A stretch of DNA of 64,000 bases from Siderastrea radians (taxonomy: Eukaryota; Cnidaria; Anthozoa; Scleractinia; Rhizangiidae), in contig OZ024894.1 in the NCBI GenBank assembly GCA_964017195.1, forward strand, positions 36,169,614 to 36,233,613, written 5' to 3'. The translations under genes and the position numbers were made by a program. Below are positions 1-10,517 of the stretch, one piece after another (within the stretch, counting starts at the first letter, position 1; every line of letters begins with the position of its first letter). The notes beneath the pieces were generated by a model. It saw only the letters and a program-made list of their open reading frames with translations. It made no database searches and was not told the origin of the DNA.

Positions 1-1513
1 AAATTCCCGCACTTGTGCTGACTGCGCTCGTTCTTTCTTGTAATAATTTTTGCTTTACGACGTGATCGCTTTTCTCATAATCTTAATGTATGTCACGCTG
101 TTAAATAACCGCACGGACACATGCCGACCGCACGTGTTGATATAATTCTTTACATTGCTGACAGAAATGATTCGCGTCAAATATCGTTTTTAATGAATAC
201 ATGCTGCGAATTTTTTTCATGGCCTAAGTTCCTCATGTTTAACAATTATCCTGCGAAATTGCGCGGAATATCACCTGATACTTAGCCGACGAGGCCGTAG
301 GCCGAGTTGGCTAAATCAGGGGATATTCCGCAAGATTGAGCAGGATAATTGTTTTATTATTCAACAAATTCCTACCGACTACCATTTTCAGAACGAGAAA
401 AACTACGGCTCTATGATAAAAACGCTAAAAGCTAGCAACACCTAAGCTTAATAAAAATCAAAACAGAACTTCAAGAAATCGAAGTTTACTACCGTTCACT
501 TAAAAAGACTTATTTACAAACTCATGTTTGGAAATGACAAGACAAAGTAAAAAATATTGCTACCTTACCGAGAATAAGTCCTCTTCCTGTGAATTAAAAT
601 CTTTTCAACGTTAGTCTTTTCAACTTTCCGTGAGCAAGTGTGCTGCTTCGTTCGCAATAGCATTTTCTTGGTTGAGTTCTCACTATGAAAATGCCAAGTC
701 AACCTCTGGATATCTTTGTGAGCTGAAGCAAATACTTGATGACTTTTTGAGAGCATTTAGTCGTGGAAAGTTTCTTCCAGGGAGTTAAAATTTCCGGAGA
801 ACACTGCTAAAACTGCCTCGCTTTTCAAAATGGCCGCCAAACAAGCAATGAAAGAAAATTTGCAGTGCACTTCCAAATATGGTCATTTACGTATATCGCA
901 GGATATCTGTCATGTACGGATGACAGATATTGAGGGCTTCCTTACCATATATGGGCATAGTGACAATTTGTTGAATAATAAAAGTGACTATTCGCGAATA
1001 TGTTTTGCTCCCCCCCAGTTAAGCTTATGCATTTACGTGTTGGTGAATGAAACATGTTTTGTGTATTAAAAATAATGCAAAGGCCAACATTTGTACCAGC
1101 TGACGTTGCTAATCTTTAGGCTGGTGCAACCTTCCATCATATTTCTATCTTAAATTCTGTGCTTGACAGTCCAACTTTTCACTGTATGAAGAGAAACACA
1201 ATTGCAAGTCGTATCCTATCGCGTAAGGGGGTTATAATGAGTTCGGAAGTTACAGAAATTTATGAACGTTCTGTATAGCTGTTATTAGAACGTCATGGAA
1301 GAGTGAAAATACTGTCCCTTTAGAACCTTTTTTTTTAAATATTGCTTTCTTTTGAAGACTTGTTGTTGTTTGTTTGTTTGGTTCGGTTTAGTGTCTGGAG
1401 GGATTCCTGTACTTTGTAACCTATCGTTCTAATGGCCAATGGTGTGTTGGTTAGCTCTTATATCTAGCGAACGAACCCTAATAACAAGCCCATCGCATTT
1501 TATTCTTTAACAG
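1..1513. other. Non-coding stretch upstream of the first visible PARP exon
   Basis: No coding exon can be supported here. The stretch holds a hairpin repeat at 241-353 and ends in a pyrimidine-rich splice acceptor (ttctttaacag, intron end at 1513). An ATG in a fair context (aaaATGGCC) at 830 opens 79 codons but has no recognisable domain and no convincing donor. The interval is probably an intron or 5' flank of the PARP14-like gene; earlier exons may lie outside the window. Confidence 0.5.
241..353. repeat. Hairpin repeat 1 with tandem-GA apex
   Basis: A 113-bp imperfect palindrome. Outer arms AACAATTATCCTG (241-253) and CAGGATAATTGTT (341-353) are exact reverse complements, and GGAATATC pairs with GATATTCC further in. 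The apex (289-308) reads ACGAGGCC-GTA-GGCCGAGTT: a GTA triloop, a GGCC/GGCC stem, then GA opposite GA. The surrounding TTAGCC/GGCTAA arms pair with one G.T wobble. The same apex occurs in two other hairpin repeats in this window. Confidence 0.8.
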
Positions 1514-3847
1514 CTGTTACGAAGGTTATGTCAAAGAATCACAGTCTCAACGGAGCAAGGTTGCATCTAAGTCTTCATACCCAGGCCTTCGAAAACCTGT
1601 CTGTCAGCCTGAGCCAGTGAAGCAGATCCCCGTAGATGCACAAGTGATGCCCTTTATTTTTGAAAGACATCAAGCTTGCTTGTCGCAATTACAGGATGAG
1701 TATGGCGTAAAATTAAGCTGGGAAGAAGGCTCTAACAATATTACTCTCGTGCCTGTGGATAAAACATCAGCAGAAAAGGATCGGTTTGACGACGCTTGTA
1801 AGGCAGTTGCGTCATTCTTCCATGGGTTCTTGGAAAAACTACGCGTGTTACGCCAGACGCTTGGCAAGATGTTGTTGGACAATTCCAAGACAGTGGCAGT
1901 CCCACGAAAGATAAAGTGAAAATCCAGTATTTAAGTCAGCGGCATGAAATTGTTGTTACAGGTATGAGGCAAGATGTGGAAGGTTTAGTTGAAGATTTAC
2001 AGGTATTGAAAACGAAGATTGAGAGAGAAGTGGTACTTGAGGCTTCCAAAACAACAAAAATTGTTCCTGACATTCCACCCATGAGCCTAAAGTTCTTGAG
2101 CGATCAAGACTTTGACGCGGAACTCGAAGTGAAATACGAGTACACTCAAGTTAATATAGATCTCGATAGAGGTCAAGTCCAAATTCATGGTCCCAACGAA
2201 GCCATTCACAAGGCCGCTGCAGATGTTTGGCAAGCACTTGCGAGCATAAAATATGTGAGTGTTGAAATGTCTGATAATGCTGTTGAGGTGCTTAAGACAA
2301 AAGCGTGTCGTTCTTTCGTGAAAGAGCAATTTACTGCTTACAATTTACAAGCTCTTCTGGCTTTCAATGGAGAAGAAAAGTCATCAGACACCGTGGTCAT
2401 CATAGGGAGGAACACTGAGTCAGCGCACAAAGCTGCAAAGTTGCTGAAAGAGCTGATTGTGGAAGAAAACCTGGTCTTAGATGAGGGCCAAGTACAGTTG
2501 GAGAAAAGTGAGAAATGGCGTCAATTAAGGGATGAACTCACCAAAAGGTTCGTTTTGAGCATCGAATTCGATCGAGACAGCAATAAGCTTTGGTTAGTGG
2601 GAAGAAAAAAAGACATCTCATCCGCCTTTGCATATATCAAGCGCTTTTTGAAAGAAAACACCATTGTCAGCGAAAAAGTGGAACTTCCGAGGGGCTGCAG
2701 GCGGTTTCTGGCAAGGTACCGCGAGCAAGATCTTAGGAAAATGCAAGAAGAATTGAACAAGCACTCCACGGTCATTAAGGGGATGGCAGGTGATGGTGAC
2801 GAGGATGTAGTAGTTTCAGGGACCACTGATGGTATTGAAAAGGGTATGAAGATGATAAGAGATCTGGGGTCTACCGTTGAAAGCCAGAAGGTCCCTGTCA
2901 ACAAACCAGGGATGCGCAAAGCACTGAATCGAAGCAAGGGAAAGAAAATGCTAGCTCTACTTGAAAACGAGATTAAGTGTGTAATCGAACATTTTAATGC
3001 TGAAGAAGATGTATCCTTAAAGAAAAATTTTGATGAAAAAGAAAAAAAACCAAAAAGCAAAACGAAGAAACAAAGTGAGTGTAGTTTCCTGACCAAAGAA
3101 GGCAAAACCGTTATGGTGTTTAAGGACAACATCTGTGATCGTAGCGTAGACGTCATTGTAAATGCAGCCAACCCTGAACTCCAGCACTCGAGCGGTGTCG
3201 CCAAAGCCATAGTCGATGCCGGGGGCAAAACAATCCAGGAAGAGTGTGAACGATTTATCGTCGACCATGGATCCATTTTGGAGGGACAAGTGGTTGTTAC
3301 TACTGCCGGAAAATTGCCCTTTAAGAAAGTCATCCACGCTGTGGGGCCCCTCTGGAGTAAGGAAGCAGCACGAGTAAGGTCAATGGGAAAGACTCCAAGA
3401 GAGGAGAAGTACCTAGGCTTTGCAGTATCAAGCGCCTTAGATGCAGCACAGTCCTTCTCTTCTGTAGCTCTCCCCGCCATTAGCACGGGCGCCTCAGGAT
3501 TTCCATACGACTTGTGCGCTAAGATCATGCTCGATGCAGCGCTGGTGTTTTGTGAAGAAAATCCAACGTGCTGCTTGTCTCAGATTCAGTTTACTAGCAC
3601 GGACGACGCAGTTGTGGCAGCCTTTGTCAATGAGATGAATGCTAGGTTTGGGCAAGATGCCAATTTCCAAGCATCTTCAACAAGGAAAGTAGCTTTGAGG
3701 GTTACGAGCAAAGGAAAAGGGATGAGTAGAAGCAAGGTAAAAGCTAGTTCTTCCCCTGCACCAGTCTCTACAAATGGTTCAAATTTCCTTACGACACCAG
3801 AAGGTTTGAAGTTGGTTCTTGTGGCTGGCGATATGACTCGTGAAAAG
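1514..3847 (+). CDS. PARP14-like exon: KH/RRM-like repeats, macro domain 1, start of macro 2
   Basis: The exon starts after the acceptor ttctttaacag and ends at AAAAG|GCAAGT, a consensus GC donor, in phase 0. About the first 520 codons hold repeated KH-like units of the PARP14 N-terminal type (for example FERHQACLSQLQDEYGVKLSW and SQRHEIVVTGMRQDVEGL). The reading frame shifts between 1830 and 1913: frame 0 ends in TGA at 1917-1919, while homologous sequence continues from about 1904 in the frame of position 1916 (-1 direction), as if one base had been lost. A Lys-rich linker near 3030-3075 precedes macro domain 1 (about 3083-3680), which shows the ADP-ribose-binding signatures VDVIVNAANPEL, SSGVAKAI and ISTGASGFP. 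The second macro domain begins with LKLVLVAGDMTREK at the exon end. Confidence 0.85.
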
Positions 3848-4980
3848 GCAAGTTGTACTTTAACATCCAGTAATGTGTGTTTGAAATAGTTAAATAAAAA
3901 GGTGTAATTATATTGTTGTAAAGTCGTAGTGTACGACCATTAACACTCGGATGCAAGCGCTAACTCATACCCCCATACCACGATGGGGTCAATGAATCCT
4001 CCCCCTTTGGATTTCTGTTGTGTTACAGGATATCGAAGAGAAGTATCTTTCGTAGGTAGCCTGTGCTGTGCTCACAAGATGAAATAAATTTTTTGGCTTG
4101 TGGCGCTCGTGGGGGCCTGTCATTTCATCAAATATGGTGGTCAAGATGACATCTTGAGTTTACTCAAACTTTTAAATCATCAAAAGAGGACAGAAATTAA
4201 AAAAGTTTGACGTTGGACACGTAAAGTATGAGATAATTAAATTGACTGCTGTTTTTAGGAGCTCTGATGGGGTTTTTCCACCGAACAAAAAAGGATTAAA
4301 AACACACATGTTTACTAAAAAGTGGCTTTAGCACATGGCAATTACAACGTCATACCTCGTAACCGCTTTTCACCAGTCCGTTGCCGAAATTTGTCAGCTA
4401 CTGAAAGCGGTAGGCGCTGGTAAAAAAATCCTCTTGGCAAAAATGACGAAAAACCTTTTGGGGAGGGGATGCCCCCACTGCACGCCCAAGGGTTAAACAA
4501 CTACAGATGCAAAGTTCACTTGACGGAGAGTGTAGCCTGGTGTCAATAAAGTATTATGTACACCTTGATAGCTTTTCCGTCGAGTGAAAACTGAATACAA
4601 TAATCGTTTAATTGTACACGTGAAATCCTTTACTTATCGTTTGAAGGAATTTGCATTATTTTGTGTTTTCTATTATGATTGCGTTTTGGAATCATCAAAG
4701 TATTTCGTTGTTTCTAGCAACAGGAGCATGCTACAGTTTAGTTTTTTCATACACAAATGTTCCATACACAATGCAGTCGCGGTGTAGTGGTTGGTATGTA
4801 GACCATTCTCCACGGATGTCTGTGGTGTAAACCCTTATCACGGACCAGGATCACATCCCTAGGGAAGTAGCAGTTCTCACTGTCGCACCAAGCTGCAAAA
4901 ATCTCACCTACGCGCTGTTGGTCTACTAGACCACAGTACTTACAAAGAGATTAACATTTGCATCTATTGCATTACTCCAG
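3848..4980 (+). other. GC-AG intron interrupting macro domain 2
   Basis: The donor is AAAAG|GCAAGT, which fits the GC-AG subclass consensus AG|GCAAGT. The acceptor is tattgcattactccag|GTT. Both ends are phase 0, and joining them links GDMTREK to VDAIVNSTSSDL, the usual start of a macro domain. No GT donor near 3848 gives an open frame into the next exon. The intron holds a possible tRNA-derived SINE head near 4780-4860. Confidence 0.8.
4780..4862 (+). repeat. Possible tRNA-derived SINE head
   Basis: GCGGTGTAGTGGTTGG at about 4787 resembles a Pol III A box, and GGATCACATCCC at about 4849 resembles a B box with two mismatches. The spacing is longer than in a true tRNA and no cloverleaf can be drawn, so this is at best a degraded SINE promoter inside the PARP intron. 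Confidence 0.3.
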
Positions 4981-5202
4981 GTTGATGCGATCGTCAATTC
5001 GACGTCATCAGATCTGGACCTCAGTGGAAACGCAAGTGCCAAAGCTTTGAGTGCAGCTGCTGGACCCAGACTACAACAAGAATGTAGCGCCATTGGTAAA
5101 GTGCCGACTGGTGGCATTGTCGTTACAAGTGGAGGAAATCTGGGGTGCAAACATGTCTTCCATACTTCGTGTGCCAGTTGGGAAAATGGAAAGGGAGAAC
5201 AG
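4981..5202 (+). CDS. PARP14-like exon: middle of macro domain 2
   Basis: A 222-nt, 74-codon phase 0/0 exon between acceptor tactccag|GTT and donor GAACAG|GTACTA. It reads VDAIVNSTSSDLDLSG, then an acidic/alanine-rich helix and GGIVVTSGGNLGCKHVFHT, matching the VDAIVN and GxVxxTxGGxLxCKxVxH signatures of PARP14 macro domains. Continuity with the flanking exons is perfect in frame. Confidence 0.85.
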
Positions 5203-5224
5203 GTACTAAAGCAAATCGTAATAC

Positions 5225-5279
5225 ATGACTGACTGACTGATTGATTGATTGATTGATTGATTGACCGACTGATTGATTA

Positions 5280-5312
<33 letters not shown>

Positions 5313-5315
5313 GTG
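5225..5315. repeat. (GATT)n microsatellite in PARP intron
   Basis: About 90 bp of GACT/GATT tetranucleotide repeats with a few interruptions. It lies in the intron 5203-5881, just 3' of the exon donor. The rest of that intron shows nothing recognisable. Confidence 0.9.
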
Positions 5316-5881
5316 ATTGGTTCGTGAAGTTGCCGTAATGTGCTTTTGTAAGTCATCTGAACGACCGTTCTGTTTAAGCAGTCCATTTAACGGTGGTCCG
5401 ACAAACTTGGAACAAAATAGAAACAGTCTTTCGAAAAAATTGTGTTGTCCACTCGTTATTTTTTCTCCGAATTGTTGCTTTTTTTCCTTAGGCTAGTATG
5501 AGCGATAAATATCGCCCAAGGTTAACAGAAAGTCATTTTACGAATTGAGATAGATATATGCACATCCCCTGTTTATTTATCAGTAACCTGCATTAGCACC
5601 TGAGTGTACCTAAAGAAGACGTTCAGTGTGTATTGGGAAAAAAGGACTTTATATGGTGTATTTTCAGGCTTTCTTTTCGCAACTGCAAAAGTTGTGTCAA
5701 AGTTTTGGCATTTACTATACAGTCTTTGATGACCCCAGTATTTCTTCCTTTTTTCCTTTAGAATTTTTAGGATTATAGCTTTCGTTTACTTAAACACGCG
5801 AACATTCCTGGTAAATAGTCGAGTTTGTTAACTTTTTCTTACCTCTCATAACGTGAAATTATAAGAATGGTTTCGTTCTAG

Positions 5882-7463
5882 GTATTGCGTGATATCATAA
5901 AGAAAAGTCTCAATGAAGCCCAGAAGCGAGGCCTTTCAAAAATCGCCATACCCGCCATTGGAACTGGAAATCTCCAGTTTCCTCACAATTGCGTGGCTGC
6001 TGCTTCCTTTGAAGAAGTGATGACGTTCAGTAAGAAAAACCAAAGCAGCACTTTGAAAGAGGTCCACTTGGTTGTGTATGACAAAGATTTGTCATCAGTT
6101 CAAGCCTTTGAGACTGAGCTTCAGATTCGAAAGCGAAGCCAACCCCAGCCACCTGCACTAGGAGACACTGGCGAAAAAAAGAAACGTAAGACGCGCCGGG
6201 CTTCTACTAAGACGTCTGATCCGGACGACTCTCTTGAGGCTGTTGACACGTTTGAAAAAGTGGTGGAAGAATTAGATCCGTTTAAACCAGAAATAATTTT
6301 GGGTAGTATCACTGTTCAAGCTGAGTCTGGTGACATCACGAAAGAGGTTACGGATGCAATCGCGACAGTGTCCAACAGCGAGTTAGATGTTGCATATGGA
6401 GGGAGCGTGGGAAGGGCAATTCTGATCGCCGGGGGACCAAGTATTTAAGCAGAATGTTCTGCGCTGGGAAAGCAGGCACCAGGAGCTATTGCAGTGACCG
6501 GAGCAGGAAAGCTACAAGCACGAAAGATTTATCACATGGTTCCAGACAGGCCGGACATGTCCACACTAAAAGATTCCATCGTGAAGTGTCTTAAAGCAGC
6601 TCATTCGCATGGCCTGACCTCCATATCGTTCCCAGCTGTTGGTACAGGAAATAAAAATGTTGGGACAAAAGAATCAGCCAAAGAGATGTTAGCCGCATTT
6701 GCCAAGTTTGCCCAAGGCCAGCCAAACTCACTTCATTTTATTCGAATTGTCGTTTTTCAACGACACATGCTGCAGGACTTTCACGATGCAATGGAGGCTT
6801 GCATATCTTCTGTGGATTATGTACCAGGCTTTTTGTCAAAGATAGCTGAAGGGATCGCTGGCTTCTTTGGATTTGGCAAAGGTGGCTCTCCGTCTTCATA
6901 TCCCGCAGCTTCTAAAAAACGCGTGAGCGAGAAAGATGGGAGCTGTTTAGAAATTTTTGCAGGCAGCAAACAAGACATCAAGACAGCTGTCGAGGAAATT
7001 CGGAAAGATTTGGCTGATCACTGCACGACCAAAGTTATTGAAAAAGATGCCATTAGCAAGCTCTCTACGGAATCGCGCCAGGCGGTAAAGGATTTTGAAT
7101 GGAAATACGACGTCACCATCAAGTTAGAAGTGCCAATCGGTCGCATTTCCGTGAGAGGCGACCCAGAAGACGTGCTTGACGTTGCCACCTTCATTCGCGA
7201 AATCCTGAACCAGCAGATAGAGGAAGAGCTCACCAGGGGAACTGAAGAGCTTGTGTCCAAGAACATTCAGTGGTACTATTATGAGGCGGAGGACTTAGAG
7301 GCGTATGACACCAGCGTCAACTTGCAAATAGAGAACGCGTATGATGGCGGCCAGAGCTCAGTTATTTTGTTAATCGACGATGCAAGATGTGAAATTGTCT
7401 TCAAGGACATGAAGGAAACCTGTTTGGAAGATGGAGAAGAAAGAGTTGTCGTCAGGAAAGACA
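5882..7463 (+). CDS. PARP14-like exon: end of macro 2, macro 3, KH-like linker, WWE; contains in-frame TAA
   Basis: The acceptor is tttcgttctag|GTATTGCG (phase 0) and the donor AAAGACA|GTAAGT (phase 1). It finishes macro domain 2 (IAIPAIGTGNLQFP), then carries a basic patch EKKKRKTRR near 6174-6200 that could be a nuclear localisation signal. Macro domain 3 follows (about 6292-6812), with ILGSITVQAESGDITKEV at its start and ISFPAVGTGNKNVG near its end. Within it GGPSI is followed by TAA (6446-6448) and then by AECSALGKQAPGAIAVTGAG in the same frame, so the stop replaces a single codon, perhaps CAA. A KH-like segment (about 6940-7240) precedes the WWE domain from IQWYYYEAEDLEAYD at 7265 to the exon end. 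WWE domains bind iso-ADP-ribose. Confidence 0.85.
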
Positions 7464-8826
7464 GTAAGTATCTTTGAATTATAAAGTTACGAACTTAAAG
7501 AAAAAATGTTTCGTGGGAAGTGGCAAGGACTGACAGGCCTGCACAACTTCTGACCATGGAAACATTTATCCAATATCGCCTCTTTATATTTTTCTCTGAC
7601 AAGTATACCGTTTAATAAGTTACTTTTTTTAAAAAGAAATGATAGGTGGCTCTTTGAAGATTTGTTGTAGAGATGGCTGGTTTTGTATCAGGCACCATTT
7701 TCCCATTAAAGCATGTGAGATTTGGCACGGCTGGTTGGTATTGTGTAACAAAAGGCAAGAGCTGTTTTGGAGTGTCGTTTATCTGTTGAGGTGCCGATGT
7801 CCTTTAAATTGAACATCTGATATAGGTGTTTCTATCTTTTTCTTTTGTAGCCTCTAGCAAGAAGTCGTGATTTAAGTTTTGTGATATTCTCTTCAAATGT
7901 TGTTTTTGAAGAGTTAGTTCTTTGGAATCTTAGGGCTTCGCCTTTAACGAATCCTTTTTTGACACCCGATAGGTAGCTTGAAGAGAAATGTGTATATTGA
8001 AAGGTTTCAGTCGGCTTAAAATGTGTTTTTATGTCCAGGACGGATTGATCCAGGAATCTCTTGCCCTTGAACACAACTGTATCCCCAAAGATAGTTTCAG
8101 TGTTCGAAATTTCAGCCGTAAATTTGATTGTAGGGTGAAGGGAGTTTGCTTCTTCGACGAATATTTCTAAATCAGGTTTACTAATGGGGCCTTATGCGCC
8201 ACATGGCGTAAAGAGGCGTAAGTAAGTAAGTATGGTTTACTAATATCCCACAGTGAGAAAATATCGTTAATGTAACGTTTCCAAACTGTTGGTTTTGCAA
8301 TGCTTTCACTGTGAATTTGTGTCTGTTTGCAAAACCAACGGCCCACGGCAGTACCATGGATTTGAAGGTAGTTCTTTCCATTGAATCAGGAAGAATTTTC
8401 TTTCAGAATGTGCTAGCATTTCTGTGAGATATTCAGTGGGAATCGGAGAGTTGTTTCTGTGAAACTCATCGTATGCTCTGCATACTGTTGCCATACTCTC
8501 TTCATGTAGTACAGCAAGTGATGTGGTGGTTTCAAGCAAGACCGCGATTTCGAATCTTGCAATTCTCGTCAGTTGCTATTTGTTAAGATTTGTTTGTGGA
8601 AACGTAGAGTGTTAAACTCAATCCGTTCCACCAAAAAATCTGGCAATTTGAATTTTTATAGCCACGGTTGAGGGCGGTAGGATAGAAAAAAGGTGCATTC
8701 TGATTGGTCCTTTCCAGCCAGTCAGGTTGCTGTGTTTTCGATCCGATATGTTGATCCGATATGTTCATGTGGAATATATATCTCATGTCTGTTCTTGGGG
8801 TACTTGTAGGCATTCCATACCTGTAG
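7464..8826 (+). other. PARP14-like intron between WWE and catalytic exons
   Basis: A 1.36-kb intron with GTAAGT donor and cctgtag acceptor. The WWE exon leaves one base and the catalytic exon starts with two, so direct splicing keeps the frame. Nothing recognisable was seen inside it; short open frames on both strands there look random. Confidence 0.6.
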
Positions 8827-9135
8827 AGTGGACCGTGCAACCAAAAGACAGTTCAGACAAAGAGAAAGAGGTTCACTTGGTGCAGCTGGATCCAATTAAC
8901 CACGCAAACGAATACAAAAAAGTAGCGGATGAAATTAAAAAGACGACTTCTGTCACTATCACCAAGATCGAGCGAGTGCAGAATCCTGGGCTGTATCGAG
9001 CGTATATGGTCAGAAAGGACCAGATGGACCAGAAAAGTGGTGGCAACGAAAAATTCCTCTTCCATGGTACAGCCCAAGGTAGCTGCTCTAGAATCAACAA
9101 GTTTGGTTTCAACAGAAGCTACTGTTGGAAGAATG
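8827..9135 (+). CDS. PARP14-like exon: N-terminal half of ART catalytic domain
   Basis: The exon runs from acceptor ccatacctgtag|AG to donor AAGAATG|GTGAGT (phase 1). It reads EVHLVQLDPINHANEYKKV, then ITKIERVQNPGLYRAY, then EKFLFHGTAQGSC and GFNRSYCWKN. The histidine of FLFHGT is the first residue of the H-Y-phi triad that binds NAD+ in PARP family members, and KIERVQNP.L is typical of the PARP14/PARP15 subgroup. The exon joins the last one in frame. Confidence 0.9.
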
Positions 9136-10233
9136 GTGAGTTTTGGCGCCCCTGTACTCAACTCGGTTTTAAGGTGACTCGATCGAAGTAAATTGCCTTG
9201 AAACTTTGGCATATCACACGCAATTTATCAAGAAATAACAGTTAAGGTCAGGAAATAATCAATCGATTGAAATACACGACGCGCTCTATGCTTCTCTAAA
9301 ATCTCTAATAACATCATTTCTTACTCGATTGCCTTGAAACTTCCGCGTTTTACACGTAGTTTATGGAGGAAAAATACGTATGTCAATATCTAGATGTTAG
9401 TTTTGCGTTAGTTTTGCGTGATTTTCCTTTTATTGAACACTACTTTTTTGATAAAATTCCTTTTCTTACAAAGGTGAGCTCTAAGATTTGGTTTAAACGT
9501 CTAGAATCAGCTTATAATAACATCTTACTTTGACTCTTCAAGTTTCCGCAAAATCGTCAGAACAGAAATCCTGGCAAAATTTCAACGTCAAAATAGACTC
9601 AAGAGCATAATAGCTCCAGATAAAGTAAGTTCAATGTCTCGCTATTGCTAGTTCCAAACCGCATTTGACTTTCCGTAACGATGAAAACGTTTGGGCGGCT
9701 ATTATAATTCAGTTTTGAACCAAAATAGAACGAAGTCGCCAAATTCACGTTTTTCTGAATTATATCAAAACTAACCGGTCAAAGTGATTAAAACTTCCGG
9801 AACATGAATTTGGGTCCTTTACACATACCTTGCACTATTTTGAAACGACATCAAGAAGATGATATTTCAACTAATTGGGCAAACAATGGCTACGAAACAT
9901 TTCTACGTTACATCACACAAAACTGCACAAAACCATAATCATTATGGCAATTTTAATTTTAACAGGCTGCGTTTAAAAACGCAGCTTATCAAAACAGCTC
10001 TGTACATGTCCTAGAATTCTACCTGTCCCAAAACAGTGGCATCAAATGACCAAAGGTGAAAACAATGTTGTTGACGATGGATGTTCAACCGTTACTTCGT
10101 TAGACTTAAAAGTGCCACCTTTTTTTTTCAAAATGTTATCTTGTTTGCTGCTTCAAAAACATTTTGAGTTTTGATAGATCTCCCATCACGAGAAAAGTTA
10201 TTAAATGATCTCTTATACTGAATCTTATTTCAG
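9136..10233 (+). other. PARP14-like last intron
   Basis: GTGAGT donor and aatcttatttcag acceptor, phase 1. The interior is AT-rich with no recognisable gene or repeat. Confidence 0.7.
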
Positions 10234-10517
10234 CTACTGTGTATGGGAACGGCGTTTATTTTGCACGGGATGCCTCCCATTCTACGCAGTCACGATACTC
10301 CCCGCCCGATGCAGCAGGGAGCCGCTATCTATACCTTGAACATGTCCTTGTGGGTGAATACGCAGTGGGACTACCAGGAATGAAAACTCCGCCAGCTAAG
10401 GGAAGCGACGCCACGGATGCATACGACAGTGTTGTAGATAACACCGGGGATCCAAGCATATTTGTTGTGTTTTATGCTAACCAATGTTATCCAGATTACC
10501 TCGTAACCTTTAAGTGA
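10234..10517 (+). CDS. PARP14-like terminal exon: C-terminal half of ART domain
   Basis: It starts at acceptor tatttcag|CTACTG and ends in TGA at 10515-10517. YGNGVYFARDASHS holds the triad tyrosine, and RYLYLEHVLVGEYAVG is the usual core strand region. FVVFYANQCYPDYLVTF near the end lacks the catalytic glutamate of poly-ADP-ribosylating PARPs, so the enzyme class would be mono-ADP-ribosyltransferase, as in PARP14. No lesion is present in this exon. Confidence 0.9.

Larger units (their letters stand above)
1514..10517 (+). pseudogene. PARP14-like mono-ADP-ribosyltransferase gene, frame broken twice
   Basis: The order of domains is that of vertebrate PARP14: KH/RRM-like repeats, three macro domains, WWE, then an ART catalytic domain. 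Family knowledge: these proteins bind and transfer single ADP-ribose units and act in stress and antiviral responses; cnidarians carry many copies. Five exons are visible: 1514-3847, 4981-5202, 5882-7463, 8827-9135 and 10234-10517. Junction phases are 0, 0, 1 and 1, and all are mutually compatible. Two lesions break the frame: a one-base shift between about 1830 and 1913, and a TAA codon at 6446-6448 inside macro domain 3 with clear homology continuing in the same frame on both sides. Exons 5' of 1514 were not found. The candidate poly(A) signal AATAAA is at 11802. It could be a recent pseudogene, a mutant allele or an assembly error; domain assignments are more certain than gene status. Confidence 0.8.

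Noticed and set aside
830..1069. 79-codon frame as first exon of the PARP14-like gene
   Set aside because: The start context is fair, but no donor leads in phase to the acceptor at 1513 and no KH-like motif is present.
1904..1919. Programmed -1 frameshift site in the PARP14-like gene
   Set aside because: No X-XXY-YYZ slippery heptamer in the right frame is seen before the TGA at 1917, so a lesion is more likely.
2521..3528. 335-codon open frame on the minus strand
   Set aside because: It lies antisense within the macro-domain exon of the PARP14-like gene; its composition follows from the coding strand and it has no domain of its own.
4780..4862. A functional tRNA gene
   Set aside because: The box B match is poor, A-to-B spacing is too long and no acceptor stem can be formed; kept only as a possible SINE head.
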